A DNA stretch of 33,148 nucleotides from Bacillota bacterium (GTDB lineage Bacteria > Bacillota > Clostridia > Acetivibrionales > DSM-1351), in assembly GCA_023393115.1 (NCBI GenBank), contig JAEWMS010000051.1:1-33148 (forward strand), written 5' to 3'. The position numbers were made by a program, and so were the translations under genes. Below the pieces are notes generated by a model that saw nothing but the letters and a program-made list of their open reading frames with translations, searched no databases and was not told the DNA's origin. Position 1 is the stretch's first letter. Each line of letters opens with the position of its first letter. Shown here piece after piece: positions 8,762-16,777 of this stretch.

Positions 8762-9454
8762 ATGGAGAGAATTAAAATCAAGGAACTTCCCATAGGAGAA
8801 AGACCGTATGAAAAGCTTGAGGCAATTGGTTCAGAGCATCTGTCAAATGCTGAGCTTCTGGCTGTAATAATAAAGACAGGTACTAAGGCATATACTGCCG
8901 TAGAGCTTGCCCAACATGTATTGTGTCTTTCCCATGACGGACGGATTTCTTCCTTGAACAACCTGTCCATTGAGCAATTAAGAAAAATTAAAGGAATAGG
9001 CAGAGTTAAAGCTATTCAGATAAAAGCCGCTCTCGAATTATCAAAACGGGTGGCTACAAGTGATGGAGTATTTCATCATTCTGTGAAAAGTGCTAATGAT
9101 GTAGTCAATCTCATGATGGAAGAGCTAAGGTACATGAAAAAAGAGATATTTAAAGCGCTATTGCTCGATACAAAAAACCAAATAATTAAAATAACAGACA
9201 TATCAATGGGGAGTCTTAATTCTTCAATAGTTCATCCGAGGGAAGTATTCAGTGAAGCAATAAAGTACGGTACCAACAGTATAATTTTTGTTCATAATCA
9301 CCCCAGCGGTGACCCTACAGCCAGTACCGAAGACATTCAAACCACACAGAGACTTGAAAACGCAGGTAATATTCTGGGAATCAAGGTGTTGGATCATATA
9401 ATTATTGGGGACGGCAGGTTTTTCAGCTTTAAGGAAAAGGGATTGATACAGTAA
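8762..9454 (+). CDS. radC: RadC-family JAB/MPN protein
   Basis: This 230-residue protein is of the RadC family, whose biochemical role is still uncertain despite the old link to DNA repair. An N-terminal UPF0758 region (LPIGERPYEKL, then LSNAELLAVII) includes a helix-hairpin-helix-like stretch near residues 72-90 (LRKIKGIGRVKAIQIKAAL). The C-terminal JAB/MPN metalloprotease-like domain has the metal-binding set His178, His180 and Asp191 in HNHPSGDPTASTED. Full length and all metal ligands are present. ATG 8762 follows AGGTAGAGG. It lies 74 nt after maf and just before mreB, the standard order. Confidence 0.95.
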   Translation: MERIKIKELPIGERPYEKLEAIGSEHLSNAELLAVIIKTGTKAYTAVELAQHVLCLSHDGRISSLNNLSIEQLRKIKGIGRVKAIQIKAALELSKRVATSDGVFHHSVKSANDVVNLMMEELRYMKKEIFKALLLDTKNQIIKITDISMGSLNSSIVHPREVFSEAIKYGTNSIIFVHNHPSGDPTASTEDIQTTQRLENAGNILGIKVLDHIIIGDGRFFSFKEKGLIQ

Positions 9455-9500
9455 TTTTTTATAACAAACGCAGTAAATTTTATTAACATAGGATATGGGT

Positions 9501-9511
9501 GTGCCAGGCAC
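9501..9511. repeat. Short palindrome upstream of mreB
   Basis: GTGCCAGGCAC is a perfect inverted repeat around one central base, 17 bp before the mreB start and just before its ribosome site. It could be a protein-binding site or a small hairpin affecting translation; it could also be chance. Confidence 0.4.
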
Positions 9512-9528
9512 GCAGATAGGAGACAGGA

Positions 9529-10551
9529 ATGAGTTTTTTTGCAAAGGATATTGGGATAGATTTAGGAACAGCAAATACACTTGTGCATGTTAAGGGTAAG
9601 GGTATAGTGGTTAGAGAACCGTCGGTTGTTGCCGTTAATGTAAAAACCAACGAAGTTCTTGCAGTTGGAGAAGCTGCTAAGGAAATGATAGGGCGTACCC
9701 CTGGAAACATAGTTGCCATAAGGCCAATGAAAGACGGCGTTATAGCCGACTTTGACATTACTCAAAGCATGATCAAATATTTCATAAAAAGAGCTCTTTC
9801 AAACGGCGCGTTTAGTAAGCCAAGAGTTGTTATATGTGTACCGTCAGGAGTTACAGAGGTTGAAAAGAGAGCCGTTGAAGATGCAACACTTCAAGCAGGT
9901 GCAAAGGAGGCATACCTTATTGAGGAACCTATGGCTGCTGCAATCGGTGCTGAGTTACCGGTAGAAGAACCTTCAGGCAGTATGGTTGTTGATATCGGCG
10001 GAGGTACCAGTGAAGTTGCTGTTATTTCTCTTGGTGGAATTGTAACCAGCAAGTCTTTAAGAGTTGCCGGAGACGAACTGGATGAATCAATCGTCCATTA
10101 TATCAAGAAGGAATACAGTCTCATGATAGGTGAAAGAACAGCTGAAGAGATAAAAGTAACTATCGGAGGGGCTTATCCTAAAACAAAGGAAGAAAGAATG
10201 AATATAAGGGGAAGAGATCTTATTACCGGACTTCCAAAAAATATTGAGATAACATCCTCTGAAATAAATGAAGCGTTAAAAGAGCCTGTGAATGCAATTA
10301 TCGATTCTATTAAATATACCCTCGAAAAGACTCCTCCAGAACTGGCTTCTGACATAATGGACAGAGGTATTATGTTGACAGGTGGCGGTGCGTTGCTGGA
10401 CGGGCTTGATAAATTGATCATTCAAGAAACCGGTATGCCTGTTTCTATTGCCGAAAGACCATTGGATTGCGTGGCTTTGGGAACCGGTAAAGTTCTGGAT
10501 GAAATTGAAACCTTGAAAAAGGTATTACTCACACCAAAAAGGCTGAAATAG
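9529..10551 (+). CDS. mreB: Rod-shape actin homologue MreB
   Basis: MreB polymerises under the membrane and directs side-wall peptidoglycan synthesis by the elongasome. This 340-residue protein has the actin-fold phosphate-1 loop DIGIDLGTANTLVHVKG near residues 7-23, the phosphate-2 loop VVDIGGGTSEVAVIS, and the adenosine loop MLTGGGALLDGL. The length is typical. ATG 9529 has TAGGAGA about 8 nt upstream. It heads mreB-mreC-mreD-mrdA, with only 41 nt to mreC. No deviations from the family are visible. Confidence 0.98.
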   Translation: MSFFAKDIGIDLGTANTLVHVKGKGIVVREPSVVAVNVKTNEVLAVGEAAKEMIGRTPGNIVAIRPMKDGVIADFDITQSMIKYFIKRALSNGAFSKPRVVICVPSGVTEVEKRAVEDATLQAGAKEAYLIEEPMAAAIGAELPVEEPSGSMVVDIGGGTSEVAVISLGGIVTSKSLRVAGDELDESIVHYIKKEYSLMIGERTAEEIKVTIGGAYPKTKEERMNIRGRDLITGLPKNIEITSSEINEALKEPVNAIIDSIKYTLEKTPPELASDIMDRGIMLTGGGALLDGLDKLIIQETGMPVSIAERPLDCVALGTGKVLDEIETLKKVLLTPKRLK

Positions 10552-10592
10552 CTTATTGTTAGTTAAAAGGGGTTAGAGAGGAGAAGTATTCC

Positions 10593-11453
10593 TTGAAGTA
10601 TTTTAAAAGCAAGGCATTAATAGTGCTAATAGTGACATTGGTGCTTATAGTTACAATTGGTCTGACAATTAATCCGCTTAACAATGTAAACTGGATAGGT
10701 AACCTTATATCTGTTCCGTTTACGTCTATTGAGAAGGTTTTTACTTATGCGGGACAGGAAGTTGAAGCCGGTGTAAGCCTTTTTAGTGATGTTGAAAGGC
10801 TTAGGAGTGAAAATAAGGCCTTAAAAGAGGAAATTGACAAGCTGATTAATGAGCGGACTGAATATGTAAGACTAAAAACTGAAAACGAAGATTTAAAGAA
10901 GGTACTTTCGATGAAAGATCAGCTGGATGGAATAGAAATGGCTGGTGCTGATGTTATTGCTAAGGATTCTGGAAATCTATTCAATATTTTTCTTATAGAT
11001 AAGGGAGCTGCAAACGGTATATCATATAACATGCCTGTAATAACCAGTAAGGGACTAGTGGGAAAAGTGTATTCCTCACAGCCTTTTTCCTCTAAAATCA
11101 TAAGTATTATAGAGGACGGCAGTTCAGTGAGTGCAGTTGTCTCTAAAAGCCGGGATCTTGTTGTGGTAAAAGGCGATTTGAAGCTGGCAAAAGAAGGTCT
11201 TTGTAAGCTTGTGTACATTCCCAACGATCTTGATCTTGCTCAGGGAGATGTTATAGAAACCTCGGGAAAGGGCGGTATATATCCTAAGGGAATAATAATC
11301 GGAACTGTTAAGGAAGTAAGAACAGGTGAGAGTGATTTGGACAGATATGCAATAATACAACCAGCAGCAGATTTGAAAAGACTTAGCCAGGTGGTGGTTC
11401 TGAAGAAGGAATTGCTTGATATACCTTCAGAAATGGAGATTACAGATAAATGA
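10593..11453 (+). CDS. mreC: Cell-shape protein MreC
   Basis: MreC is a bitopic elongasome protein linking MreB, MreD and PBP2/RodA. This 286-residue protein has a short cytoplasmic start (MKYFKSK), one membrane helix at about 8-28, a coiled coil at about 62-108 (heptads through RLRSENKALKEEIDKLI) and the two-lobed beta domain to about 275. The start is TTG 10593, supported by GAGAGGAG about 10 nt upstream and by the natural basic N terminus it gives. Its stop overlaps the mreD start by 4 nt (ATGA), which implies translational coupling. Confidence 0.95.
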   Translation: MKYFKSKALIVLIVTLVLIVTIGLTINPLNNVNWIGNLISVPFTSIEKVFTYAGQEVEAGVSLFSDVERLRSENKALKEEIDKLINERTEYVRLKTENEDLKKVLSMKDQLDGIEMAGADVIAKDSGNLFNIFLIDKGAANGISYNMPVITSKGLVGKVYSSQPFSSKIISIIEDGSSVSAVVSKSRDLVVVKGDLKLAKEGLCKLVYIPNDLDLAQGDVIETSGKGGIYPKGIIIGTVKEVRTGESDLDRYAIIQPAADLKRLSQVVVLKKELLDIPSEMEITDK

Positions 11454-11962
11454 GAGGTAGAGTAATCTTATATATTATCATAATTTTCATTTTTGTTACC
11501 ACTCAGGTTACCTTCTTAAATTTCATTGATATATTCGGCGTCAGACCAAACCTTATTATTATTCTGATAGTAAGTATTTCACTGCTGGAGGGGAGAAATT
11601 ACGGTGCCGCGGTTGGATTTACCGCTGGTCTTTGTCTTGATTCGGTGGCAGGGGTGGCACTTGGATATCAGGCGTTGATAGGTATGCTGCTGGGAGTATT
11701 GCTAGGTAACATAAATAAGAGATTTTTCAAAGAAAACATTTTTGTAATGATTATATGTACTTTTATCTCCACAATTTTATTTGAGTCAGCAATAATTTTT
11801 GTGTCACATACCATTGGTCTTAAGATAAATTACATAGAAACGCTTGAGAGTTTAATCCTACCCGAAGCTGTAATCAACAGTTTAGTAGGAGCGGTTATTT
11901 TTCTCCTGCTTGTTGTAATAAACAGAAAGCTCGCAAGCATGGATGTTAAGAACAGATATTAG
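11450..11962 (+). CDS. mreD: Rod-shape membrane protein MreD
   Basis: MreD is a small polytopic membrane partner of MreC. This 170-residue protein is almost entirely hydrophobic, with five to six predicted helices (for example ILYIIIIFIFVTTQVTFL and the VINSLVGAVIFLLLVVINRK end) and the family's GVRPNLIIILIVSISLLEG stretch. It begins at ATG 11450, overlapping the mreC stop, and ends 51 nt before mrdA. The call rests on hydropathy, size and position. Confidence 0.93.
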   Translation: MRGRVILYIIIIFIFVTTQVTFLNFIDIFGVRPNLIIILIVSISLLEGRNYGAAVGFTAGLCLDSVAGVALGYQALIGMLLGVLLGNINKRFFKENIFVMIICTFISTILFESAIIFVSHTIGLKINYIETLESLILPEAVINSLVGAVIFLLLVVINRKLASMDVKNRY

Positions 11963-12013
11963 ATCTAAAGGTTAATATGGGAGAAAAATGTGACATTTTG
12001 AGAGGTGGTTCGG

Positions 12014-14125
12014 GTGAAACAGTTTTTTAAAGACAGACATACAATTGTAAGTATAATACTGGTAATTATATTTGCGGTTATCACATATCAATTGGCAAAT
12101 ATTCAGCTTGTTCAGGGAGAAAATTACTTAACTCAGTCACAGGTCTATAACCTCAGATCTCGTACTATTCTGGCTGAAAGAGGTAACATATTGGATAGGT
12201 ATGGTGTTCCTATTGCTGTTAATTCCACCAGTTACTATCTGATGTTAATGGATACCGGTAAACCCTCGGAAGAGCTTAACGATATGATGTATAAGCTTGC
12301 TGGTATACTGGAGAAGAATGGTGAAAAATATAATAGTACCTTCTCCAAGTATTTAAGTGAAAAACCTGTAAAATTCGGCTCTCTCCTTGAAAACAGTAAA
12401 GATAGGATAAAAGTATTAAAAAATGCCACGGGCTATAAATTTACTGGGCTTTCTCAGGATTCAGACCCTGAAGAATTCTATGAATATTTCAGGGACAAGG
12501 TATTCAAGATAGATACCGAAAAGTATATGGAACCGGATATATATAAAATAATGACACTTAGGTTTGAAGCGTTAAGCTATAACCCTATTATAGCCGAGAA
12601 TATAAGTGATAAAACTGTCGCCGAGATTGAAGAGAGAACCGATGAATTCCCCGGGGCAGTAATTGATTTAAAGCCAAGCAGGAAGTATGTAGATGCCCAG
12701 TATGCCGCTCATTTGATTGGATATGTCAGGACCATAAATGAGGAAGAGCTTGCAAATAGAGCCGATGAAGGTTACAAAGCCGATGATATTATTGGAAAAT
12801 CCGGTATTGAACTAACAGCTGAAGGTTATTTGCGGGGAACAAACGGATATAGAAGAGTGGAAATTGACGAGAATGGCAGACTAAGAACTATAAGTGAAGA
12901 GCCTGTAAAACCTGGTAGTGATGTAGTACTCACTATTGATATGCGATTACAGAAAGTTGCAATGGAGTCTCTTGAAAATAATATCAAGCGCATTAGGGAA
13001 ATAAAGCATTCCAGAAATTTTAAGGATGCAAATGCAGGGGCAGTTGTAGCAATAGATGTTAACACCGGAGAAGTATTGGCTTTAGCCAGCTATCCAAGTT
13101 ATGACCCGTCAATATTCCTGGCGGGACCCGAGGATAAAGCAGCTCAGAAAGCTATTGCGGCTCTCAGTGATCCCGATAACACAAGCACGTCTGAATTCAA
13201 TCGTGCAATTGCCGGTACTTATACTCCCGGATCGACTTTCAAACCCCTAGTGGGGATAGCAGGTTTGGAGGAGGGGAAAATTGGTCCGAAGGATAAGTAT
13301 TTTGATAAGGGCTATGAAATTTATGACGGACTACTGTTGGGTTCCATAGAATACAGGTCCTATAAAGCCGGTCTGGGATGGGTTGACATGGTATCAGCCA
13401 TTCAAAAGTCCTGTAACCCCTATTTTTACAACCTAGGTGTAAAAGTCGGAATAGATAATATCGGCAAATGGGCAACAAAATTCGGTCTGGGACAAAAGAC
13501 AGGAATTGACCTTTTGGGAGAAAAAAAGGGAATACTAGCTTCAAAAGCATATAAAAAGACTTATAATCCTTACCCGTGGGGAAGTGCAGATACGGCTCAG
13601 TCATCCATAGGCCAGTTTGATAATAGCTTTACTCCCATACAGCTTGCCAATTATGTTGCAACCATAGCAAATAGCGGAAAGCATTTTAAGCCTCATATAA
13701 TAAAAAGAGTAGTAAAATATGACGGTTCTATAGTTACAGAAACAAAACCAGAATATGAGATATTACCTGTAAAAAAGAGCACAATGTCAGTTATTCAGCA
13801 AGGAATGATTGCCGTTGCTAATTATGAGGATCGTGGCGGTACTGCTTCAGATGCCTTCAAAAGCCTTGCTCCTATAAAGGTGGCAGGTAAAACAGGTACC
13901 GCTGAAACAGAGTCAAATCAGACTCGCTCCTCAAATGCGCTGTTCATTTGCTATGCACCGGCTGACAAGCCTGAAATAGCTGTTGCCTGCGTGGTTGAGA
14001 GAGGTGTGTTGGGTGCGTATACAGCACCTATTGCCAACGATGTTCTGAAGGCATACTTTGATAATAAAGGGGCAAATGTTGAGAATTTATCAACCAGAGT
14101 GGATATAGTAGAATTGACTAAATAG
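12014..14125 (+). CDS. mrdA: Penicillin-binding protein 2, elongasome transpeptidase
   Basis: This 703-residue class B penicillin-binding protein cross-links peptidoglycan during elongation, with RodA as partner glycosyltransferase. It has one N-terminal membrane helix (about 10-30), a dimerisation/pedestal region beginning near ILAERGNILDRYG, and the transpeptidase domain. That domain holds Ser407 and Lys410 in STFK, Ser466-Cys-Asn468 and Lys626-Thr-Gly in VAGKTGTAE. All three catalytic motifs are present. I prefer GTG 12014, which has AGAGGTGG 5 nt upstream; GTG 12005 lies inside that site. The gene sits between mreD and minC as in many clostridia. No rodA copy is present nearby. Confidence 0.95.
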   Translation: MKQFFKDRHTIVSIILVIIFAVITYQLANIQLVQGENYLTQSQVYNLRSRTILAERGNILDRYGVPIAVNSTSYYLMLMDTGKPSEELNDMMYKLAGILEKNGEKYNSTFSKYLSEKPVKFGSLLENSKDRIKVLKNATGYKFTGLSQDSDPEEFYEYFRDKVFKIDTEKYMEPDIYKIMTLRFEALSYNPIIAENISDKTVAEIEERTDEFPGAVIDLKPSRKYVDAQYAAHLIGYVRTINEEELANRADEGYKADDIIGKSGIELTAEGYLRGTNGYRRVEIDENGRLRTISEEPVKPGSDVVLTIDMRLQKVAMESLENNIKRIREIKHSRNFKDANAGAVVAIDVNTGEVLALASYPSYDPSIFLAGPEDKAAQKAIAALSDPDNTSTSEFNRAIAGTYTPGSTFKPLVGIAGLEEGKIGPKDKYFDKGYEIYDGLLLGSIEYRSYKAGLGWVDMVSAIQKSCNPYFYNLGVKVGIDNIGKWATKFGLGQKTGIDLLGEKKGILASKAYKKTYNPYPWGSADTAQSSIGQFDNSFTPIQLANYVATIANSGKHFKPHIIKRVVKYDGSIVTETKPEYEILPVKKSTMSVIQQGMIAVANYEDRGGTASDAFKSLAPIKVAGKTGTAETESNQTRSSNALFICYAPADKPEIAVACVVERGVLGAYTAPIANDVLKAYFDNKGANVENLSTRVDIVELTK

Positions 14126-14191
14126 AATATTATTTTCATATTTTGTGGCCGCGATGGTGGCTCAAAGCTATAAATGACTTCGGAGGTTAAT

Positions 14192-14890
14192 ATGTCTGAA
14201 AATATAGTTACATTTAAGGGGACTGTTAATGGTCTTACAATAATTATAAAACCGGAGGCCGGATTTGAAGAAATCGTTGACAGTATGCGGCTTAAGATAG
14301 AAAACGCCGGAAAGTTTTTCAGAGGTGCAAAGCTGGCTGTGAAATATAGAGGCCGCGCGTTTAATGAAGCTGAAAAAAGCCAGCTTTTTGATTTATTAAA
14401 AAAGGAAAGTGGTGCAACAATATTATCCTTTGATGAGGAGATAATTGACAATACTAAGACCTCGGTGCAAGGTACCAATACTGGTTCTGAAAGAAATAAT
14501 CAGATAAAAAAATATATGTATTTTAAAGGTATAGATGAAGGCCAGACAAAGTTTTACCGTGGAACTGTGAGATCAGGTCAACTTATTACTTTTGACGGCA
14601 ATCTGGTAATCCTTGGAGACGTAAACCCCGGAGCAATTATCGAAGCTACCGGAAATATCGTGGTAATGGGTCTGCTCAGAGGTGTTGTGCATGCAGGCAG
14701 CGATGGTAATAAGGATGCAATTGTTGCCGCCCTGGGTCTCAATCCGACACAGCTTAGAATAGCCGATATAATAACGAGACCCCCCGATGAAAAAGGAGCA
14801 GGTGCAAACCAGGTTCCTGAACTGGCCTATGTTAAAGGTGATATGCTTTATGTAGAGCGATTTTTGCCAACATCAATCCGAAATACATAA
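14192..14890 (+). CDS. minC: Septum-site inhibitor MinC
   Basis: MinC blocks FtsZ assembly away from midcell when recruited to the membrane by MinD. This 232-residue protein has an N-terminal FtsZ-interacting domain (about 1-100) and a C-terminal beta-helix domain starting near FYRGTVRSGQLITFDGNLVI, with the family's GDVNPGAIIEATGNIVVMG and LRGVVHAG repeats. ATG 14192 has CGGAGG 5 nt upstream; the in-frame ATG at 14174 has none. It lies 66 nt after mrdA. A strong promoter lies between minC and minD, so the two can be expressed separately. Confidence 0.95.
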   Translation: MSENIVTFKGTVNGLTIIIKPEAGFEEIVDSMRLKIENAGKFFRGAKLAVKYRGRAFNEAEKSQLFDLLKKESGATILSFDEEIIDNTKTSVQGTNTGSERNNQIKKYMYFKGIDEGQTKFYRGTVRSGQLITFDGNLVILGDVNPGAIIEATGNIVVMGLLRGVVHAGSDGNKDAIVAALGLNPTQLRIADIITRPPDEKGAGANQVPELAYVKGDMLYVERFLPTSIRNT

Positions 14891-14903
14891 GTAATACAGA
14901 TAA

Positions 14904-14932
14904 TTGACAAAACTATAAAACAAATATATAGT
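14904..14932 (+). promoter_or_regulatory. Sigma-A promoter for minD-minE
   Basis: A perfect TTGACA (14904-14909), 17-bp spacer and TATAGT (14927-14932) lie in the minC-minD gap, about 82 bp upstream of the minD start. The match is one of the best in the window. Confidence 0.82.
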
Positions 14933-15013
14933 TTAAATGTATGACTTAATATTTATAAAAGTAAATATATGTAAAATATAATGTTTCTTGGACAAGAATT
15001 GGAGGCAAGCTGT

Positions 15014-15814
15014 ATGGGCGAGGTAATTGTAATTACATCTGGGAAAGGCGGTGTTGGTAAAACTACAACAACTGCCAATATTGGTACAGGCCTGGCACTG
15101 GCAGGTAATAAGGTTGTACTGATAGACACTGATATTGGACTTCGAAATCTCGACGTGGTTATGGGGCTGGAAAACAGGATAGTATATGATCTGGTTGATG
15201 TTGTGGAAGGTGTATGCAGGGTAAAACAAGCGTTAATTAAGGATAAAAGATTTGAAGGTCTTTACCTGCTTCCTGCAGCTCAGACAAGGGACAAGTCAGC
15301 TGTAACTCCAGAACAGATGATAAATTTGGTTAATGAATTAAAGTCAGAATTCAATTACATAATTATTGACTGCCCGGCGGGTATCGAACAGGGCTTCAAG
15401 AATGCCATAGCCGGTGCTAACAGAGCTATAGTAGTAACAACTCCCGAAGTGTCTGCGGTAAGAGATGCAGATCGTATAGTGGGCCTACTGGAAGCAAACG
15501 AGTTAAGAAACCCCAAACTGCTGATCAACAGGGTCAGACCTGAAATGGTAAAACGCGGTGATATGATGAGTATCGACGATATAATAGATATATTGGCTAT
15601 TGATCTGATAGGTGTTATTCCTGATGATGAGAAAATAGTAATATCTACCAATAGAGGAGAGCCTGCGGTTACTGACGAAAAATCCTTAGCGGGACAAGCT
15701 TATAGAAACGTTACAAAAAGGATTCAGGGAGAAGAGGTTCCCATACTAAACCTTGAGACTAATGATGGATTCATGGATAAATTTAAAAAACTGTTTGGTT
15801 TTAAAACTACATAA
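15014..15814 (+). CDS. minD: Septum-site ATPase MinD
   Basis: MinD is a membrane-cycling ATPase that recruits MinC and responds to MinE. This 266-residue protein opens MGEVIVITSGKGGVGKTTTT (the deviant Walker A), has the dimer-type VLIDTDIGLRNLDVVMGLE, and DCPAGIEQGF as Walker B. It ends in the amphipathic membrane-targeting helix around FMDKFKKLFGF. I chose ATG 15014 because GGAGG sits 8 nt upstream; an in-frame ATG at 14981 lacks a site and would add 11 untypical residues. minE follows after 13 nt. Confidence 0.97.
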   Translation: MGEVIVITSGKGGVGKTTTTANIGTGLALAGNKVVLIDTDIGLRNLDVVMGLENRIVYDLVDVVEGVCRVKQALIKDKRFEGLYLLPAAQTRDKSAVTPEQMINLVNELKSEFNYIIIDCPAGIEQGFKNAIAGANRAIVVTTPEVSAVRDADRIVGLLEANELRNPKLLINRVRPEMVKRGDMMSIDDIIDILAIDLIGVIPDDEKIVISTNRGEPAVTDEKSLAGQAYRNVTKRIQGEEVPILNLETNDGFMDKFKKLFGFKTT

Positions 15815-15827
15815 GGAGGAATAGGGT

Positions 15828-16112
15828 ATGCTGATTGATTTTTCCAAGATCTTTGGCAGAGCTAAACCATCAAAGGATGTAGCCAAAGAAAGATTGCAAC
15901 TGGTATTAATACATGACAGGGCAAATGTTTCTCCTGAGTTTCTGGAAATGGTAAAAGGGGAGATAATCAAGGTTATCCAGCATTATATGGAGATTGATGA
16001 GAGTGCACTTGATATCCAGCTTACCAGAACTAAAAGCGAAGAAGGGGATAGAATCGTTCCCGCACTAGTAGCTAATATACCTATTAAAAATGTAAGAAAT
16101 GCAGGTAAATAA
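15828..16112 (+). CDS. minE: Division topological factor MinE
   Basis: MinE stimulates the MinD ATPase and confines MinCD to the poles. This 94-residue protein has a short N-terminal membrane-targeting segment (MLIDFSKIFG), the MinD-contact stretch ERLQLVLIHDRANVSPEFL at about 22-40, and the C-terminal topological specificity domain beginning near IIKVIQHYMEID. The AAGGAGG site is strong. The presence of MinE, not only DivIVA, indicates a pole-oscillating Min system, common in clostridia and absent from B. subtilis. Confidence 0.96.
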   Translation: MLIDFSKIFGRAKPSKDVAKERLQLVLIHDRANVSPEFLEMVKGEIIKVIQHYMEIDESALDIQLTRTKSEEGDRIVPALVANIPIKNVRNAGK

Positions 16113-16136
16113 ATTAAAGGTATGTGATATTAAACC

Positions 16137-16523
16137 ATGAATATAGCGTTTATAGCTCATGATAATAAAAAGGAATTAATGGCAAGTTTTTGCATAGCTT
16201 ATAAGTATATACTGCAGGACCACCATCTGGTTGCTACCCGCTCAACAGGTATTGTTATTAATAAGGCCACAGGATTAAATATTAACCTGCTGGCGTATGG
16301 GAGCTTGGGTGCGCAACAGTTGGGAGCAAGGATAGCATGTGATGAAATAGATTTGCTTATCTATTTCAGAGATCCTAATTTTGAGAATGACACAAATACA
16401 TTCCTGCTTTTTAAGCATTGTGATGCCAACAATATACCTTACGCTACAAATATTGCGACAGCCGAGGTTCTTATAAAGGGTCTGGAGCGAGAAGACCTTG
16501 CATGGAGAGACTTACTAAGATAA
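16137..16523 (+). CDS. Methylglyoxal-synthase-like protein, probable pseudoenzyme
   Basis: The 128-residue fold is clearly MGS-like: MNIAFIAHDNKKELM, ATGLNIN, IDLLIYFRDP, and NIPYATNIATAEVLIKGLER match the family end to end. True MgsA turns dihydroxyacetone phosphate into methylglyoxal. Here the canonical GGDQQ motif is GAQQ (residues 58-61), so the catalytic Asp (E. coli Asp71) is gone. The PHxPD stretch with His98 and Asp101 is absent from a segment three residues shorter than in B. subtilis (81-89). The phosphate-binding GTTG reads RSTG (35-38). His8, Lys12 and Asp79 remain. Methylglyoxal synthase activity is therefore doubtful. The gene sits 24 nt after minE, a place where clostridia often carry mgsA. 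A strong terminator follows. Confidence 0.85.
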   Translation: MNIAFIAHDNKKELMASFCIAYKYILQDHHLVATRSTGIVINKATGLNINLLAYGSLGAQQLGARIACDEIDLLIYFRDPNFENDTNTFLLFKHCDANNIPYATNIATAEVLIKGLEREDLAWRDLLR

Positions 16524-16604
16524 GTACAATAGTATATTGCTACCTGAGGATTATACAAAATAGTTACTATCAGGATATTATTCGGCGGAATAAGTATCTT
16601 TACA

Positions 16605-16637
16605 GCCCGGGCATTGGCCCGGGCCTTTTTGTTTTTT
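16605..16637 (+). terminator. Rho-independent terminator after the min / MGS-like genes
   Basis: GCCCGGGC (16605-16612), loop ATTG, and GCCCGGGC (16617-16624) form an 8-bp all-GC stem followed by CTTTTTGTTTTTTT. It ends the transcript from the minD promoter. Confidence 0.95.
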
Positions 16638-16777
16638 TAGAATACTCAATAACCTGTTCTAGAACCTTTCAAAAAGCTGTTCAAAACTTACAACCCGAAG
16701 TGTAATAATATTCGTCCATATTAAATATAATTTAATAAAAGTATGGCCAACAAGGACAAGAATATGGGAGATAGTGT

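Noticed and set aside
16137..16523. Plain assignment as active methylglyoxal synthase (mgsA)
   Set aside because: Three of five catalytic residues are missing, so the gene symbol is withheld.
16502..16705. Small ORF after the MGS-like gene
   Set aside because: It overlaps the preceding gene's end, crosses the strong terminator and has no ribosome site.
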